Below are positions 1 to 8,141 of a stretch of 38,460 nucleotides of DNA, piece by piece. Below the pieces are notes generated by a model. The model saw nothing but the letters and a program-made list of their open reading frames with translations. It searched no databases and was not told the origin of the DNA. The position numbers were made by a program, and so were the translations under genes. Source of the stretch: Butyrivibrio sp. (GTDB lineage Bacteria; Bacillota_A; Clostridia; Lachnospirales; Lachnospiraceae); NCBI GenBank assembly GCA_024690635.1, contig JAILOW010000086.1, positions 1 to 38,460 on the forward strand, read 5' to 3'. Position 1 is the stretch's first letter, and each line of letters starts with the position of its first letter.

Positions 1-11
1 TATCTTTTGGG

Positions 12-53
12 AAAAGAAAAGTAGATATTATATATGTTATATATAATATCTAC
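12..53 (-). terminator. Probable intrinsic terminator of the small Cys-rich gene
   Basis: A perfect inverted repeat has 15-base arms at 21-35 and 39-53 and a GTT loop at 36-38. Read on the minus strand the hairpin is followed by TTTTCTTTT (complement of 12-20), as expected for an intrinsic terminator. It lies 30 bases beyond the stop of the minus-strand gene at 83-298. The stem is almost entirely A/T, which is weaker than usual, so a protein-binding palindrome is an alternative. Confidence 0.6.
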
Positions 54-82
54 CATATACATGTTATGTAATTAGCGTGCAA

Positions 83-298
83 TCACGGTGACCATTTAAG
101 GTTCGGGCAATCAATAGCGCACCCGTACAGAGCATTATTCCTGACTTCGCAGGAGGCGTTTCTGCAATCCTTGCATTTAAAAGTGTAGTGGTATGAGTAG
201 CGGATCTTGCAAGCTTTGCAACAAAAAGGATTTGCGCTGTTTCTTGCGGTAAAAGATCTGCCACAGCCAACACAGTTGATAACAACATTCTGAGCCAT
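83..298 (-). CDS. Small cysteine-rich, probably zinc-binding protein (71 aa)
   Basis: I do not recognise a named family. The protein has ten cysteines, including CVGC near residues 9-12, a CC-x2-C group at 26-30, CKDC at 42-45 and further cysteines at 50, 60 and 64. This spacing is typical of small zinc-ribbon or treble-clef proteins. It is basic and has no membrane segment, so it is probably cytoplasmic. The start is well supported: AAAGGAGG lies just upstream on the minus strand. The gene is transcribed divergently from hypA and ends at the palindromic terminator at 12-53. A role in nickel or zinc handling is suggested only by position. Confidence 0.7.
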   Translation of the reverse strand: MAQNVVINCVGCGRSFTARNSANPFCCKACKIRYSYHYTFKCKDCRNASCEVRNNALYGCAIDCPNLKWSP

Positions 299-394
299 GA
301 TATATCCTCCTTTTACTATTATTGCAAAAAAAGAAGCAGAATCAATAAAAATGTAATAAAATGATGATAAAAAATAAGATCGTGGAGCAATTTA

Positions 395-745
395 ATGCAT
401 GAAATGAGTTATATCACCAGAATGGTGTCGCTTGCGGTGGAGGTTGCAAATGAGAATAATGCAAAAGCCGTGAAGGAAATAGAGATAGATATAGGAAAGG
501 CCAGCGGAGTTGAATCTTACTATATGTACAAGTATTATCCTGAAGCTGTGAAAGATACTATTTTGGAAGGTTCAAATCTGGTTTGCAAAGACGTACCGGT
601 AAAGGCTCTTTGCGAGGAATGTAATAAAGAATATCTCCCAAGCAGGGACAACAGGTATCTTTGTCCGTTCTGTGGCGGGAGAAGGGCGCATATAATCGAA
701 GGAAGGGATGTCCTTCTTGGAAATGTTGTTATCGAAGAGCGATAA
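395..745 (+). CDS. hypA: HypA nickel metallochaperone
   Basis: The 116-aa length and layout match HypA/HybF. The protein begins MHE, the N-terminal nickel-binding motif with His2, and carries a zinc site made by two CxxC pairs (C73/C76 and C90/C93). In the family HypA passes nickel to HypB or directly to hydrogenase or urease maturation complexes in the cytoplasm. A GGAG site stands 8-9 bases before the start. It is followed after 12 bases by larC, and no hydrogenase, urease or hypB gene is in the window. Its partner here is therefore probably LarC, which needs nickel to build the nickel-pincer cofactor; that link is inference from gene order. Confidence 0.88.
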   Translation: MHEMSYITRMVSLAVEVANENNAKAVKEIEIDIGKASGVESYYMYKYYPEAVKDTILEGSNLVCKDVPVKALCEECNKEYLPSRDNRYLCPFCGGRRAHIIEGRDVLLGNVVIEER

Positions 746-757
746 CTTAGGAGGTTT

Positions 758-1981
758 ATGAAGGTTCTTTATCTTGAATGTAAGATGGGAATAGCCGGCG
801 ATATGCTGGCATCTGCGTTGATCGGCCTTTTTGATGATAAAGAGGACGCGGTCAGGCGTCTTAATGAAATGAATGTTCCCGGGGTTGAGTTTGTACTTGA
901 AAAAACCGTTCAATGCGGGATTCAGGGAGAACACCTCAGGGTTTTTGTTCGCGGAGAAGAGGAAAAGAGTCTTGACGTGAAGGAGGATGAGGGACATCAT
1001 CACCATGAATCTTCCGGGGCGCATGATCATCACTCAGTAATAGAGATAGATAAAATAATCGAATCCCTGAATGTATCGGACAGTATCAAAAGAGATATCA
1101 AGGAAGTATATGGGCTTTTGGCGGAGGCAGAGAGTAAAGTTCACGGCACTTCCGTAAAAGAAATTCATTTTCATGAAGTGGGAGCAGTGGATGCTGTTGC
1201 GGATATTTCTGCGACGTGCCTTCTGATGCAAGAGCTGCAACCGGACAAAGTCTTAGTTTCACCTGTAAATGTGGGAAGTGGAATGGTAAAAACCTCGCAT
1301 GGGGTGCTTCCTGTTCCGGCGCCGGCCACGGCGGAGCTATTACAAGGGTTTGTGAGTTATGGAAGCAGCGTTCAGGCGGAGCTTTGTACACCTACCGGAG
1401 CTGCTTTGATCAGGTTTTTTGCTTCCGGATCAGGCGAGCAGCCTCCTATGACAGTTGAGAAACTAGGATATGGCATGGGAACAAAAGAGTTCGAACGGGC
1501 AAATTGTGTCAGAGCAATCCTGGGGGAGACAGCTGAAGGTGCAGATGTGGTTATGGAATTGTCCTGCAATGTGGATGACATGACTCCCGAAGATATTTCT
1601 TTTGCAATGAATAGCCTCTTTAATGTAGGTGCTCTCGATGTTTTTACAATACCAATTGGTATGAAAAAGGGGAGACCCGGCGTCCTGATAACATGTATTT
1701 GTGCTGTTGATAAACGTGAAGACATGGTTAAACAGTTGTTTATGCATACGACTACGCTTGGGATCCGTGAAACCATACACAACCGACATGTTCTTGGGCG
1801 CGAGATCGTTAAGACCGATACTCCATACGGAGAAGTTCGCGTTAAAAAATCTTATGGATATGGCGTGACCAGGTACAAGCCTGAATTTGAAGATCTGGCC
1901 GAAATGGCTGACAAAACCGGCAAATCTATCATCGAATTGAGAAGGGAAATTGAATCAGACTTACGTAAAAAGTCTGACTGA
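758..1981 (+). CDS. larC: LarC, nickel insertion enzyme for the nickel-pincer cofactor
   Basis: LarC inserts nickel into pyridinium-3,5-bisthiocarboxylic acid mononucleotide in a CTP-dependent reaction, completing the cofactor of lactate racemase and related LarA enzymes. The 407-aa protein is uninterrupted, with the N-terminal domain, a His-rich loop (H80-83, H89, H91, H92) that fits a nickel-holding region, and the C-terminal domain with the NVDDMTPE motif. In Lactobacillus plantarum the equivalent is made as LarC1/LarC2 through a frameshift; here it is one reading frame. GGAGG precedes the start. It is co-directional with hypA and the following methyltransferase. larA, larB and larE are not in the window. 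Confidence 0.9.
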   Translation: MKVLYLECKMGIAGDMLASALIGLFDDKEDAVRRLNEMNVPGVEFVLEKTVQCGIQGEHLRVFVRGEEEKSLDVKEDEGHHHHESSGAHDHHSVIEIDKIIESLNVSDSIKRDIKEVYGLLAEAESKVHGTSVKEIHFHEVGAVDAVADISATCLLMQELQPDKVLVSPVNVGSGMVKTSHGVLPVPAPATAELLQGFVSYGSSVQAELCTPTGAALIRFFASGSGEQPPMTVEKLGYGMGTKEFERANCVRAILGETAEGADVVMELSCNVDDMTPEDISFAMNSLFNVGALDVFTIPIGMKKGRPGVLITCICAVDKREDMVKQLFMHTTTLGIRETIHNRHVLGREIVKTDTPYGEVRVKKSYGYGVTRYKPEFEDLAEMADKTGKSIIELRREIESDLRKKSD

Positions 1982-1987
1982 TAAAGA

Positions 1988-2821
1988 ATGGGTACGATAA
2001 TCAATACGACAGTATTAAGCAAGGAGCTCTTGGATATATATGACAGTAGGTCGGAAAACCGCCTCAAGCGATTATACGAACCTGATCCCGGACTCTTTAT
2101 TGCTGAAAGTACAAAAGTAGTGGAAAGAGCGCTGGATGCAGGATACGAGCCTGTTTCGGCGCTTGTTTCAAAAGAGGCGCTTGTCAGAGCGGATGCGGCT
2201 CGGGCTTTGGAGAGGCTTGCAGAAGTCCCGATCTATGTGGCGGAAGAGGAGATTTTGACGCAGATTACAGGATATAAGCTGACTGGCGGAATGCTCTGCG
2301 CCATGAGAAGAAGATCTTTACCGTCTTTAAAAGATGTCTGTGAGGGGGCAAAGAGGATTGCGCTTTTGGAAGATGTGGAGAATCCCACCAATATCGGTGC
2401 AATATTCAGATCTGCCGCGGCATTGTATGTTGATGCGGTTGTTTTGGCGGGTGGAAGCTGTGATCCATTATACAGAAGAGCGATAAGAGTCAGTATGGGA
2501 ACGGTTTTTCAGATTCCCTGGACGATCATATCGCCTTCAGACAGTGATTATTGCAATGATCCTGTGACTACTTTTCAAAAGATGGGATATAAGACGGCGG
2601 CAATGGCATTGTCCGACGATTCCATTAGTTTGTGGGATCCGATTCTGAATGAGCAGGAAAAACTTGTGATAATAATGGGCTCTGAAGGATATGGATTAAA
2701 AGAAAGTACGATAAAGAATAGTGATTATGTGGTAAAAATCCCCATGTCTGAGGGAGTGGATTCTTTAAATGTAGCAGCTGCCAGCGCGGTTGCGTTCTGG
2801 CAGCTTGCATGTAAGCATTAA
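1988..2821 (+). CDS. TrmH/SpoU family RNA 2'-O-methyltransferase
   Basis: The 277-aa protein has an N-terminal substrate-binding part (about residues 1-110) and a SPOUT catalytic domain with the three SpoU motifs: NPTNIGAIFRSA, the IIMGSEGYGL motif and IPMSEGVDSLNVAAASAV. The knotted C-terminal half binds S-adenosylmethionine. Family members 2'-O-methylate tRNA or 23S rRNA; the exact target cannot be told here. The start lies 6 bases after the larC stop with no good ribosome binding site, so translational coupling to larC is likely. Its stop is only 8 bases from the end of the convergent binding-protein gene, with no terminator seen between them. Confidence 0.88.
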   Translation: MGTIINTTVLSKELLDIYDSRSENRLKRLYEPDPGLFIAESTKVVERALDAGYEPVSALVSKEALVRADAARALERLAEVPIYVAEEEILTQITGYKLTGGMLCAMRRRSLPSLKDVCEGAKRIALLEDVENPTNIGAIFRSAAALYVDAVVLAGGSCDPLYRRAIRVSMGTVFQIPWTIISPSDSDYCNDPVTTFQKMGYKTAAMALSDDSISLWDPILNEQEKLVIIMGSEGYGLKESTIKNSDYVVKIPMSEGVDSLNVAAASAVAFWQLACKH

Positions 2822-2829
2822 TTTTTGCC

Positions 2830-4062
2830 TTATTTTACGGACAGAGATTCAATGAGCTTTTGTGAATTGCTGATTGTATCGTCAATGGACTGTTCATTAT
2901 TGATGCATTTTACCAACTCAGCACCAAAAACATCTTCTATCTGAGCCCATTTGGTTGTTCGAGGTCTTACACGAGAGTTGTTTGTTCCGCTGTAGATTGC
3001 TTCGAAATACGGATACTTTTGAACAACGCTACTGTCTCTGAAGATGCTGATCCTGGTAGGGACGCCGCCGTACTCAAGGGCCTCTCTCTGAACGTCCGCA
3101 CTTGTAAGATACTGGATAAGAGCCAAAGAAAGATCTTTTTTGTTGGAGTTTGTGGTTATGCCCAAAAGCCAATTTCCAATCTCTCCGGTGGAAAGTGGCG
3201 TTGATGAGTGGAATTTCTTTCCGGGAATCTGTTCTATTTCAGCGGTTTGCCCGGTTTTGTTAATGAACCATGAAGGCCATCCGAGAGCAACCGTTGCGTC
3301 TCCTGACTTAATAGCCTCTGTGAGACCGTCTTTGTCGTAGTTGGCTCCGGTTGCGTAAAGCTCGCAGTAAAACTGCAGTGCGTCTCTGCTTTCTTTTGAA
3401 TCAAGGATCACATGATTGTTTTCGTCAAAAAGATCCCCGCCAAAGGACCATAAAATCGGCAAGAAGTCCGAAACTATCGGATTTCCGCTTTGGCCGCGGA
3501 TAGCATATCCGTTTTTGCCGTTTTCTTTAGCTTTTTCACAAATATCAAGAACAGAATACCAATTGGAAAAATCCGGAGAATCGCCGGTATTGTCTTTGTT
3601 ATAAAAAATAAGCTGAACATTTCCGGAAAAAGGTAATGCGTAGGTGGCACCCAGGGGATAAGGATCTTTGCCGAGAAGTCTGGACTTTTCCACGAAGTCT
3701 TCGTCGTCAATATATCCAAGCTGGGTCAGATTGCACAGAATGTTTTTTTCTATATATTCGGGCATCAATGGATCATCGATCATGATAATGTCGTATGTGG
3801 CCACATCATTTGAAGTGTCCTGCAGGACTTTTGTGTGAATGTCGTCTGCGCTCATGGAAACAACTTTAATTTCGCAGTTGTTTTCGGTTTCAAATTGCGT
3901 TTTTACAGCATTGATGACGTCAGTATGCGAGCCGTCCCTTGCGGCAATGGTTATAGTGTTTGCGCTTTTTTTGGCATCGGTCTGTATTTGCCCACAGCCT
4001 GACGTAACAACGATGCACGTTATTATTATGAAGCTGATGATCAAAGATTTACGCTTTTGCAT
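2830..4062 (-). CDS. Extracellular solute-binding lipoprotein (ABC transporter family 1)
   Basis: The 410-aa product starts with a lipoprotein signal peptide: basic MQKRK, a hydrophobic core and a lipobox ending at Cys23 (TSGC). The mature part looks like a family 1 sugar-binding protein, with early ITIAARDGSH-type strand, a GWPSW segment and an aromatic-rich cleft region. Such proteins hand carbohydrates to a two-permease ABC importer at the cell surface. No permease or ATPase gene is adjacent, so it is an orphan that either serves a remote transporter or acts as a sensor partner. GGAGG lies upstream of the start. It is divergent from the G3E GTPase gene. Confidence 0.82.
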   Translation of the reverse strand: MQKRKSLIISFIIITCIVVTSGCGQIQTDAKKSANTITIAARDGSHTDVINAVKTQFETENNCEIKVVSMSADDIHTKVLQDTSNDVATYDIIMIDDPLMPEYIEKNILCNLTQLGYIDDEDFVEKSRLLGKDPYPLGATYALPFSGNVQLIFYNKDNTGDSPDFSNWYSVLDICEKAKENGKNGYAIRGQSGNPIVSDFLPILWSFGGDLFDENNHVILDSKESRDALQFYCELYATGANYDKDGLTEAIKSGDATVALGWPSWFINKTGQTAEIEQIPGKKFHSSTPLSTGEIGNWLLGITTNSNKKDLSLALIQYLTSADVQREALEYGGVPTRISIFRDSSVVQKYPYFEAIYSGTNNSRVRPRTTKWAQIEDVFGAELVKCINNEQSIDDTISNSQKLIESLSVK

Positions 4063-4188
4063 TATCTGCCCTCCGAATATATAGTAATTTTAGCATAAAG
4101 AAGAAGGATAAATGTTAAAAAAATGATGATAAATTGATAAAGGTGTATAAAAAGGGAATGATAATTTAGCATGAAAAGGAGTTGTAAA

Positions 4189-5133
4189 ATGATAAAGTTA
4201 GATTTAATAACCGGTTTCCTTGGCGCAGGAAAGACAACATTTATAAAACTATATGCAAGCCGCCTTTTGGAAGAAGGGATTAAGGTGTGTGTTATAGAAA
4301 ATGATTACGGAGCTATCAATATCGACAGAGTGCTGCTAAAAGATATAGAAGAAAAAGGTGGCAATGTGGAGATGATCATAGGCGGGGATGGTCGCGAAGC
4401 TCACAAGAGGCGCTTAAAGACTAAACTTATTGCGATGGCAATGGACGGATATGAGCGGGTGATAATAGAGCCATCCGGAGTCTTTGATATGGATGAGTTC
4501 TACGATCTGTTATATGAAGAGCCGCTGGACAGGCTTTATGAGATAGGGAATGTGATCGCCATCGTTGAAAAGAGCTGTACAGAAGGGCTTTCTCCGGCAT
4601 CCAGGTATGTACTCATGTCAGAAACGGCCTGCGCGGGGATTGTCGTGGTTAGCAGGGTTTTAGAAGGTGAAAGCGGACTGGAAAATGAAATAGCCGAAGA
4701 TTTAAATAAACTATATCTCGAATATGATTGTTCAAGAAAAATTACAAAAGAAAACGTGGTGGCCTCTCCTTGGCAAAACCTCACAAGCACGCAGATTAGA
4801 AGAATAGTTAAATGTGGATTCAATAAAGCAAGCTATCCTAAAAAGCATGCAGAATACAGCGAGTTTGGCACTATTTTCTATTTTGATTTCTCTATGGATA
4901 CCAGGGTCTTGAGTGAAAAGATCCGGGATATTTTTAAGGATTCCGACTGTGGTGAGATAATAAGAATTAAAGGAATTGTAAAAGACGATTCAGGGAAGAT
5001 GACTGAAGTTAACGCTACATCTTTGGATGTGCGTACTGCGCCGATCGAATCAGAAGTATCTGTACTTATAATAATTGGAGAGAAGCTTAATAAAGCAGCA
5101 ATTTCGCGGTATTTTGGGGAACCGTCGATATAG
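4189..5133 (+). CDS. Divergent G3E (COG0523/CobW-like) GTPase
   Basis: COG0523 proteins are P-loop GTPases used as metal chaperones or in cobalamin synthesis. This 314-aa protein has the N-terminal Walker A motif GAGKTT (residues 12-17), an EPSG switch at about 94-97 and a C-terminal CobW_C-like domain. Two expected elements are missing: the CxCC metal motif (the equivalent stretch reads GGDGREAH, 65-72) and the NKxD guanine-specificity motif (SRVL, 155-158). It may thus be a degenerate or re-purposed member. The ATG at 4189 is preferred over an in-frame ATG at 4171 because AGGAG at 4177-4181 lies 7 bases before it. It lies near hypA-larC, but is separated by two genes. Confidence 0.8.
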   Translation: MIKLDLITGFLGAGKTTFIKLYASRLLEEGIKVCVIENDYGAINIDRVLLKDIEEKGGNVEMIIGGDGREAHKRRLKTKLIAMAMDGYERVIIEPSGVFDMDEFYDLLYEEPLDRLYEIGNVIAIVEKSCTEGLSPASRYVLMSETACAGIVVVSRVLEGESGLENEIAEDLNKLYLEYDCSRKITKENVVASPWQNLTSTQIRRIVKCGFNKASYPKKHAEYSEFGTIFYFDFSMDTRVLSEKIRDIFKDSDCGEIIRIKGIVKDDSGKMTEVNATSLDVRTAPIESEVSVLIIIGEKLNKAAISRYFGEPSI

Positions 5134-5149
5134 TTTATTGATAATTTAT

Positions 5150-5179
5150 TTGTGGTTAACCGAAAAGCTATTGTATAAT
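5150..5179 (+). promoter_or_regulatory. SigA-type promoter of the diguanylate cyclase gene
   Basis: TTGTGG at 5150-5155 and a perfect TATAAT at 5174-5179 are separated by 18 bases. The predicted transcript starts about 40 bases before the ATG at 5228. It lies after the GTPase stop at 5133. Confidence 0.5.
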
Positions 5180-5227
5180 TACATTGGACCAATCCATTTT
5201 GTTTCCCATGTTTCCAAGGAGAGTAAA

Positions 5228-6622
5228 ATGTCTGAAAAAGGGAATGAAGGAATGATCGGTTATTCATCAGATATAGACTTTTCAGCGGATGATATTTTGT
5301 CAATGCTAAGAGAACTTCCTGATGCCTGTTGCATCTTCAAGGTATTGACCGATCCGTTTGGGACAGTGAAGGACATGCTTTTCTTGTTTGCCAATGAAAA
5401 GTATGGTTCTCTTGTTGGAGTGCCGGCAACGGAGCTGGTGGGAAAGACTTATTATGATACTGCAAAGAATTATGATGAGGATTGGCTTAAGTTTAGTTAT
5501 CAGGCTGCAATTTTGCGGCAGTCTTCTATAAACAGGACCTATAACAGCCATTTTGACAAGTGGTTTGAGTTTTGGGCGGTTCCTGTTTTCCAAAAGGGCT
5601 TTTGTGCCTATATTATCCATGATGTAACTGCACATAAAATAAGTGAGGACAACATTGCGATCAAGACAAACAGTAACAGTGTTGTTATTGAGTGTGCCAA
5701 GATCTTTGCTTCCTACGATTTCGGAAAAGCCATTAAGCGTGTGCTTAAAAAGCTTGGACAGACGATTGAGGCAGACAGGGTATATGCAGTGAAAATGGAA
5801 GGTGACCAAGTTGGTCAAATATATGAATGGGTCAGCGGCGCATGCGCTGCGCAGCTTCCTGACAAGAGCATTTTTGAGGAATATGACATGCCTGCCAAAT
5901 GGGGCAGACAACTTGTAAAACGTAGTGTTTTCATGGTTGATGACACTTCTGTCATAGCCGAAAAGAACGAGGCTTTGTATAACAGATTTTTGGCAGGAAA
6001 TATTTCAAGATACATGGTTGCCGCTTTAAAAGATAAAAAGGAAACCATTGGCTTTTTGGTTGCAGATAATTACTCTCTGGACATGACCATCAACGCAATG
6101 GAAGTATTTGAGACGGTTGCGGCCTTTATTTCTTCTGAAGTAAGGAATAATGACTTAAATACTGAGCTTTTGTTTATGGGCAGCCATGATTCTCTTACAA
6201 ATATAGGAAACAGATATTGCCTGGATCAGACCCTTAAACTATTGTCTGAAATGTCCACCAGTGTTGGAGTTTGCTACACAGATATCAACGGCTTGAAAAA
6301 GATCAATGATGAGCAGGGGCATGAGGCTGGCGATAAGTTGATCAAAGATACAGCAGAGCTGTTGTGTTCCATATTCAAGAAGCGTTTTTGCTACAGAATT
6401 GGTGGAGATGAATTTGTTGCCATAGTTCCGGAGATAACAAGAGAAAAGTTTGAGGAGATGGTCGGAAAATTAAAAGAAAAGGCAAGAAGCTGTTCTGTGG
6501 CTGTGGGATATGAATGGATAAGCAATGCTACCAACATCAATATGGCAATAAAAGAAGCTGACGAAAAGATGTATAAAGATAAGGCAGATTTTTATAAGAG
6601 TCATGAGAGAAGGAAATGCTGA
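5228..6622 (+). CDS. PAS-GAF-GGDEF diguanylate cyclase
   Basis: The protein would make cyclic di-GMP from two GTP. In the 464-aa product a PAS-like domain (about 20-140) is followed by a GAF-like domain (about 155-310) and a GGDEF domain with an intact GGDEF signature at 392-396, so activity is expected. There is no RxxD inhibitory site five residues before the signature. No transmembrane segment is evident, so it is a cytoplasmic sensor with unknown ligand. The ATG at 5228 is chosen because AAGGAGAG at 5216-5223 precedes it; longer in-frame upstream codons overlap the previous gene. It has its own promoter and ends at a strong terminator. Confidence 0.87.
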   Translation: MSEKGNEGMIGYSSDIDFSADDILSMLRELPDACCIFKVLTDPFGTVKDMLFLFANEKYGSLVGVPATELVGKTYYDTAKNYDEDWLKFSYQAAILRQSSINRTYNSHFDKWFEFWAVPVFQKGFCAYIIHDVTAHKISEDNIAIKTNSNSVVIECAKIFASYDFGKAIKRVLKKLGQTIEADRVYAVKMEGDQVGQIYEWVSGACAAQLPDKSIFEEYDMPAKWGRQLVKRSVFMVDDTSVIAEKNEALYNRFLAGNISRYMVAALKDKKETIGFLVADNYSLDMTINAMEVFETVAAFISSEVRNNDLNTELLFMGSHDSLTNIGNRYCLDQTLKLLSEMSTSVGVCYTDINGLKKINDEQGHEAGDKLIKDTAELLCSIFKKRFCYRIGGDEFVAIVPEITREKFEEMVGKLKEKARSCSVAVGYEWISNATNINMAIKEADEKMYKDKADFYKSHERRKC

Positions 6623-6623
6623 T

Positions 6624-6668
6624 AAAAAAGCGCCGCTACAAGCAAAATGTAGCGGCGCATTATTATTT
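6624..6668. terminator. Bidirectional terminator between the cyclase gene and pta
   Basis: A perfect 11-base stem, GCGCCGCTACA at 6630-6640 with TGTAGCGGCGC at 6648-6658, has a 7-base loop. It is followed on the plus strand by TTATTATTTTT and on the minus strand by TTTTTTATC. It serves both convergent genes. Confidence 0.9.
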
Positions 6669-7652
6669 TTAAGCAAGTGCAGCTGTGATGATAGACATTG
6701 AATAAACTTCGATGGCGTTGCATCCGCGTGAAAGATCATTGATGGGAGCATTAAGTCCAAGAAGGATAGGACCGTATGCTTCGAAGTTACCCATACGCTG
6801 TGCGATCTTGTAACCAAGGTTTCCGGCGTTGATATCAGGGAAGATAAAGGTGTTTGCGTGTCCTGCAACAGGTGAGCCGGGGGTCTTCTGCTTAGCTACG
6901 CGGGGTGAAACAGCAGCGTCGAACTGAAGCTCTCCGTCGATAGGAATATCAGGATACTTCTCCTGCGCTTTCTTAGTTGCGTTCTGCATCTTGGTTACGG
7001 AATCATCTTTTGCAGAGCCCTTTGTTGAAAATGAAAGGAATGCAACCTTAGGATCTACGCCAAATCTCTGTGCACATGCAACAGTCTCGCCACAGATCTC
7101 AACAAGCTCGTCCTCGTTGGGGTTGATGTTGATACCGCAGTCAGCCATGGCAATAACCTCGTTTTCGCCGGTAGCTGAAGGGCGAACAAGGATAAAGCAT
7201 GATGAAACAATAGAATTTTCAGGCTTTGTCTTGATGATCTGAAGAGCAGGGCGAACAGTATCAGCTGTTGAATATGTTGCACCGCCTAAAAGGCAATCGC
7301 CAAGGCCCATCTTTACGAGCATTGTTCCGAAATAGTTGGTCTGCTTGAGGATCGGGATGGCCTTTTCGGGAGTCATACCCTTGCTCTTTCTAAGTTCGCA
7401 GAACAGCTCAACCATTTCACCAAATTTATCGAAGTTTTCGGGATCGATTATCTGAGCACCTCTGATGTTGTAACCTGCATCCTCTGCTGCGTGATTGATC
7501 TCTTCCTCATTTCCCAAAAGAATAGGCTTAATAAAGTTTCCTGCAAGAAGGCGGGAAGCTGCCTCAAGAATTCTGGGGTCAGAGCCTTCTGTAAAAACGA
7601 TGGTCTTGGGATCCTTCTTTAACTTCTGAATCATGTCACCAAATCCGTACAT
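6669..7652 (-). CDS. pta: Phosphate acetyltransferase
   Basis: Pta interconverts acetyl-CoA and acetyl phosphate, the first step of ATP-yielding acetate formation. The 327-aa length is that of the short, clostridial-type enzyme without the N-terminal regulatory domain. Characteristic stretches include VFTEGSDPRILEAA near the N terminus, the GATYSTADTVRPALQII segment and the C-terminal GPILLGLNAPINDLSRGC region. AAGGAGG lies just upstream of the start. The usual partner ackA is not adjacent, so pta is probably monocistronic here. The leader carries palindromic operator-like sites (7692-7717), and the gene ends at the terminator at 6630-6658. Confidence 0.95.
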   Translation of the reverse strand: MYGFGDMIQKLKKDPKTIVFTEGSDPRILEAASRLLAGNFIKPILLGNEEEINHAAEDAGYNIRGAQIIDPENFDKFGEMVELFCELRKSKGMTPEKAIPILKQTNYFGTMLVKMGLGDCLLGGATYSTADTVRPALQIIKTKPENSIVSSCFILVRPSATGENEVIAMADCGININPNEDELVEICGETVACAQRFGVDPKVAFLSFSTKGSAKDDSVTKMQNATKKAQEKYPDIPIDGELQFDAAVSPRVAKQKTPGSPVAGHANTFIFPDINAGNLGYKIAQRMGNFEAYGPILLGLNAPINDLSRGCNAIEVYSMSIITAALA

Positions 7653-7691
7653 TTATTTTTCCTCCTTATGTGTATCAGGTATTTGCTACAG

Positions 7692-7726
7692 TGTAAGCGC
7701 ATACATTTTGCGCAAAAAGTATTATA
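7692..7726 (-). promoter_or_regulatory. pta promoter -10 with cre-like site and adjoining palindrome
   Basis: On the minus strand a TATAAT -10 lies at 7726-7721 without a clear -35. Just downstream are two abutting dyads: TGTAAGCGCATACA at 7692-7705, one mismatch from the CcpA cre consensus, and a perfect TTTTGCGCAAAA palindrome at 7706-7717. Their position at or after the predicted transcript start would suit repression. CcpA control of pta is known in Bacillus; binding here is inferred. The rest of the 7653-7904 gap is AT-rich; it also holds TTGACA at 7841-7846, a possible -35 for the gene at 7905. Confidence 0.4.
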
Positions 7727-7904
7727 GTACAATCATTTTAAAAAATTACTTGATTCAACGCAAGTTTTGCATTAATTCCGCACATATTTTTCATAAAAGA
7801 TTGATTATTTTTTAACTAAATCCTGCAAATGCCCATATCATTGACATTGCGGGTAGAATTTGCAAATATAGGCATAGAAAAACTTTTTTCAGGAGAAAAG
7901 AACT

Positions 7905-8141
7905 ATGAATATGAATCCAATGATGCTGATGCAGCTTCAGCAGAGAATGCAGACATTTACAAAAGACCACCCGAAGGTTGCACCCTTTTTCACAGCGGTA
8001 AAAGACAATGCGCTTGAAGAGGGCACTGTTTTTGCCGTAAAGGTCACAACCCCGGATGGTAAGACTTTAGAATCCAATATTAAACTTACAAAGAATGATA
8101 TAGAAACAGTAAACCTTCTGATGAACCCTGTGAATCAGTGA
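7905..8141 (+). CDS. Small conserved-looking protein of unknown function (78 aa)
   Basis: I do not recognise the family. The N terminus is rich in Met and Gln (starting MNMNPMMLMQLQQRM) and probably helical. The second half looks like a short beta-rich segment with a TTPDGKTLESN turn, followed by a helix. There is no signal peptide, membrane segment or cysteine. CAGGAGAAAA stands about 8 bases before the ATG, and the frame has normal codon use, so it is probably expressed. Its stop codon directly abuts the stop of the convergent YgjV-like gene, with no gap and no terminator. Confidence 0.65.
   Translation: MNMNPMMLMQLQQRMQTFTKDHPKVAPFFTAVKDNALEEGTVFAVKVTTPDGKTLESNIKLTKNDIETVNLLMNPVNQ

Noticed and set aside
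572..1033. 153-codon open frame on the minus strand opposite hypA and larC
   Set aside because: It lies entirely antisense to two clear genes, has no ribosome binding site and no recognisable domain.
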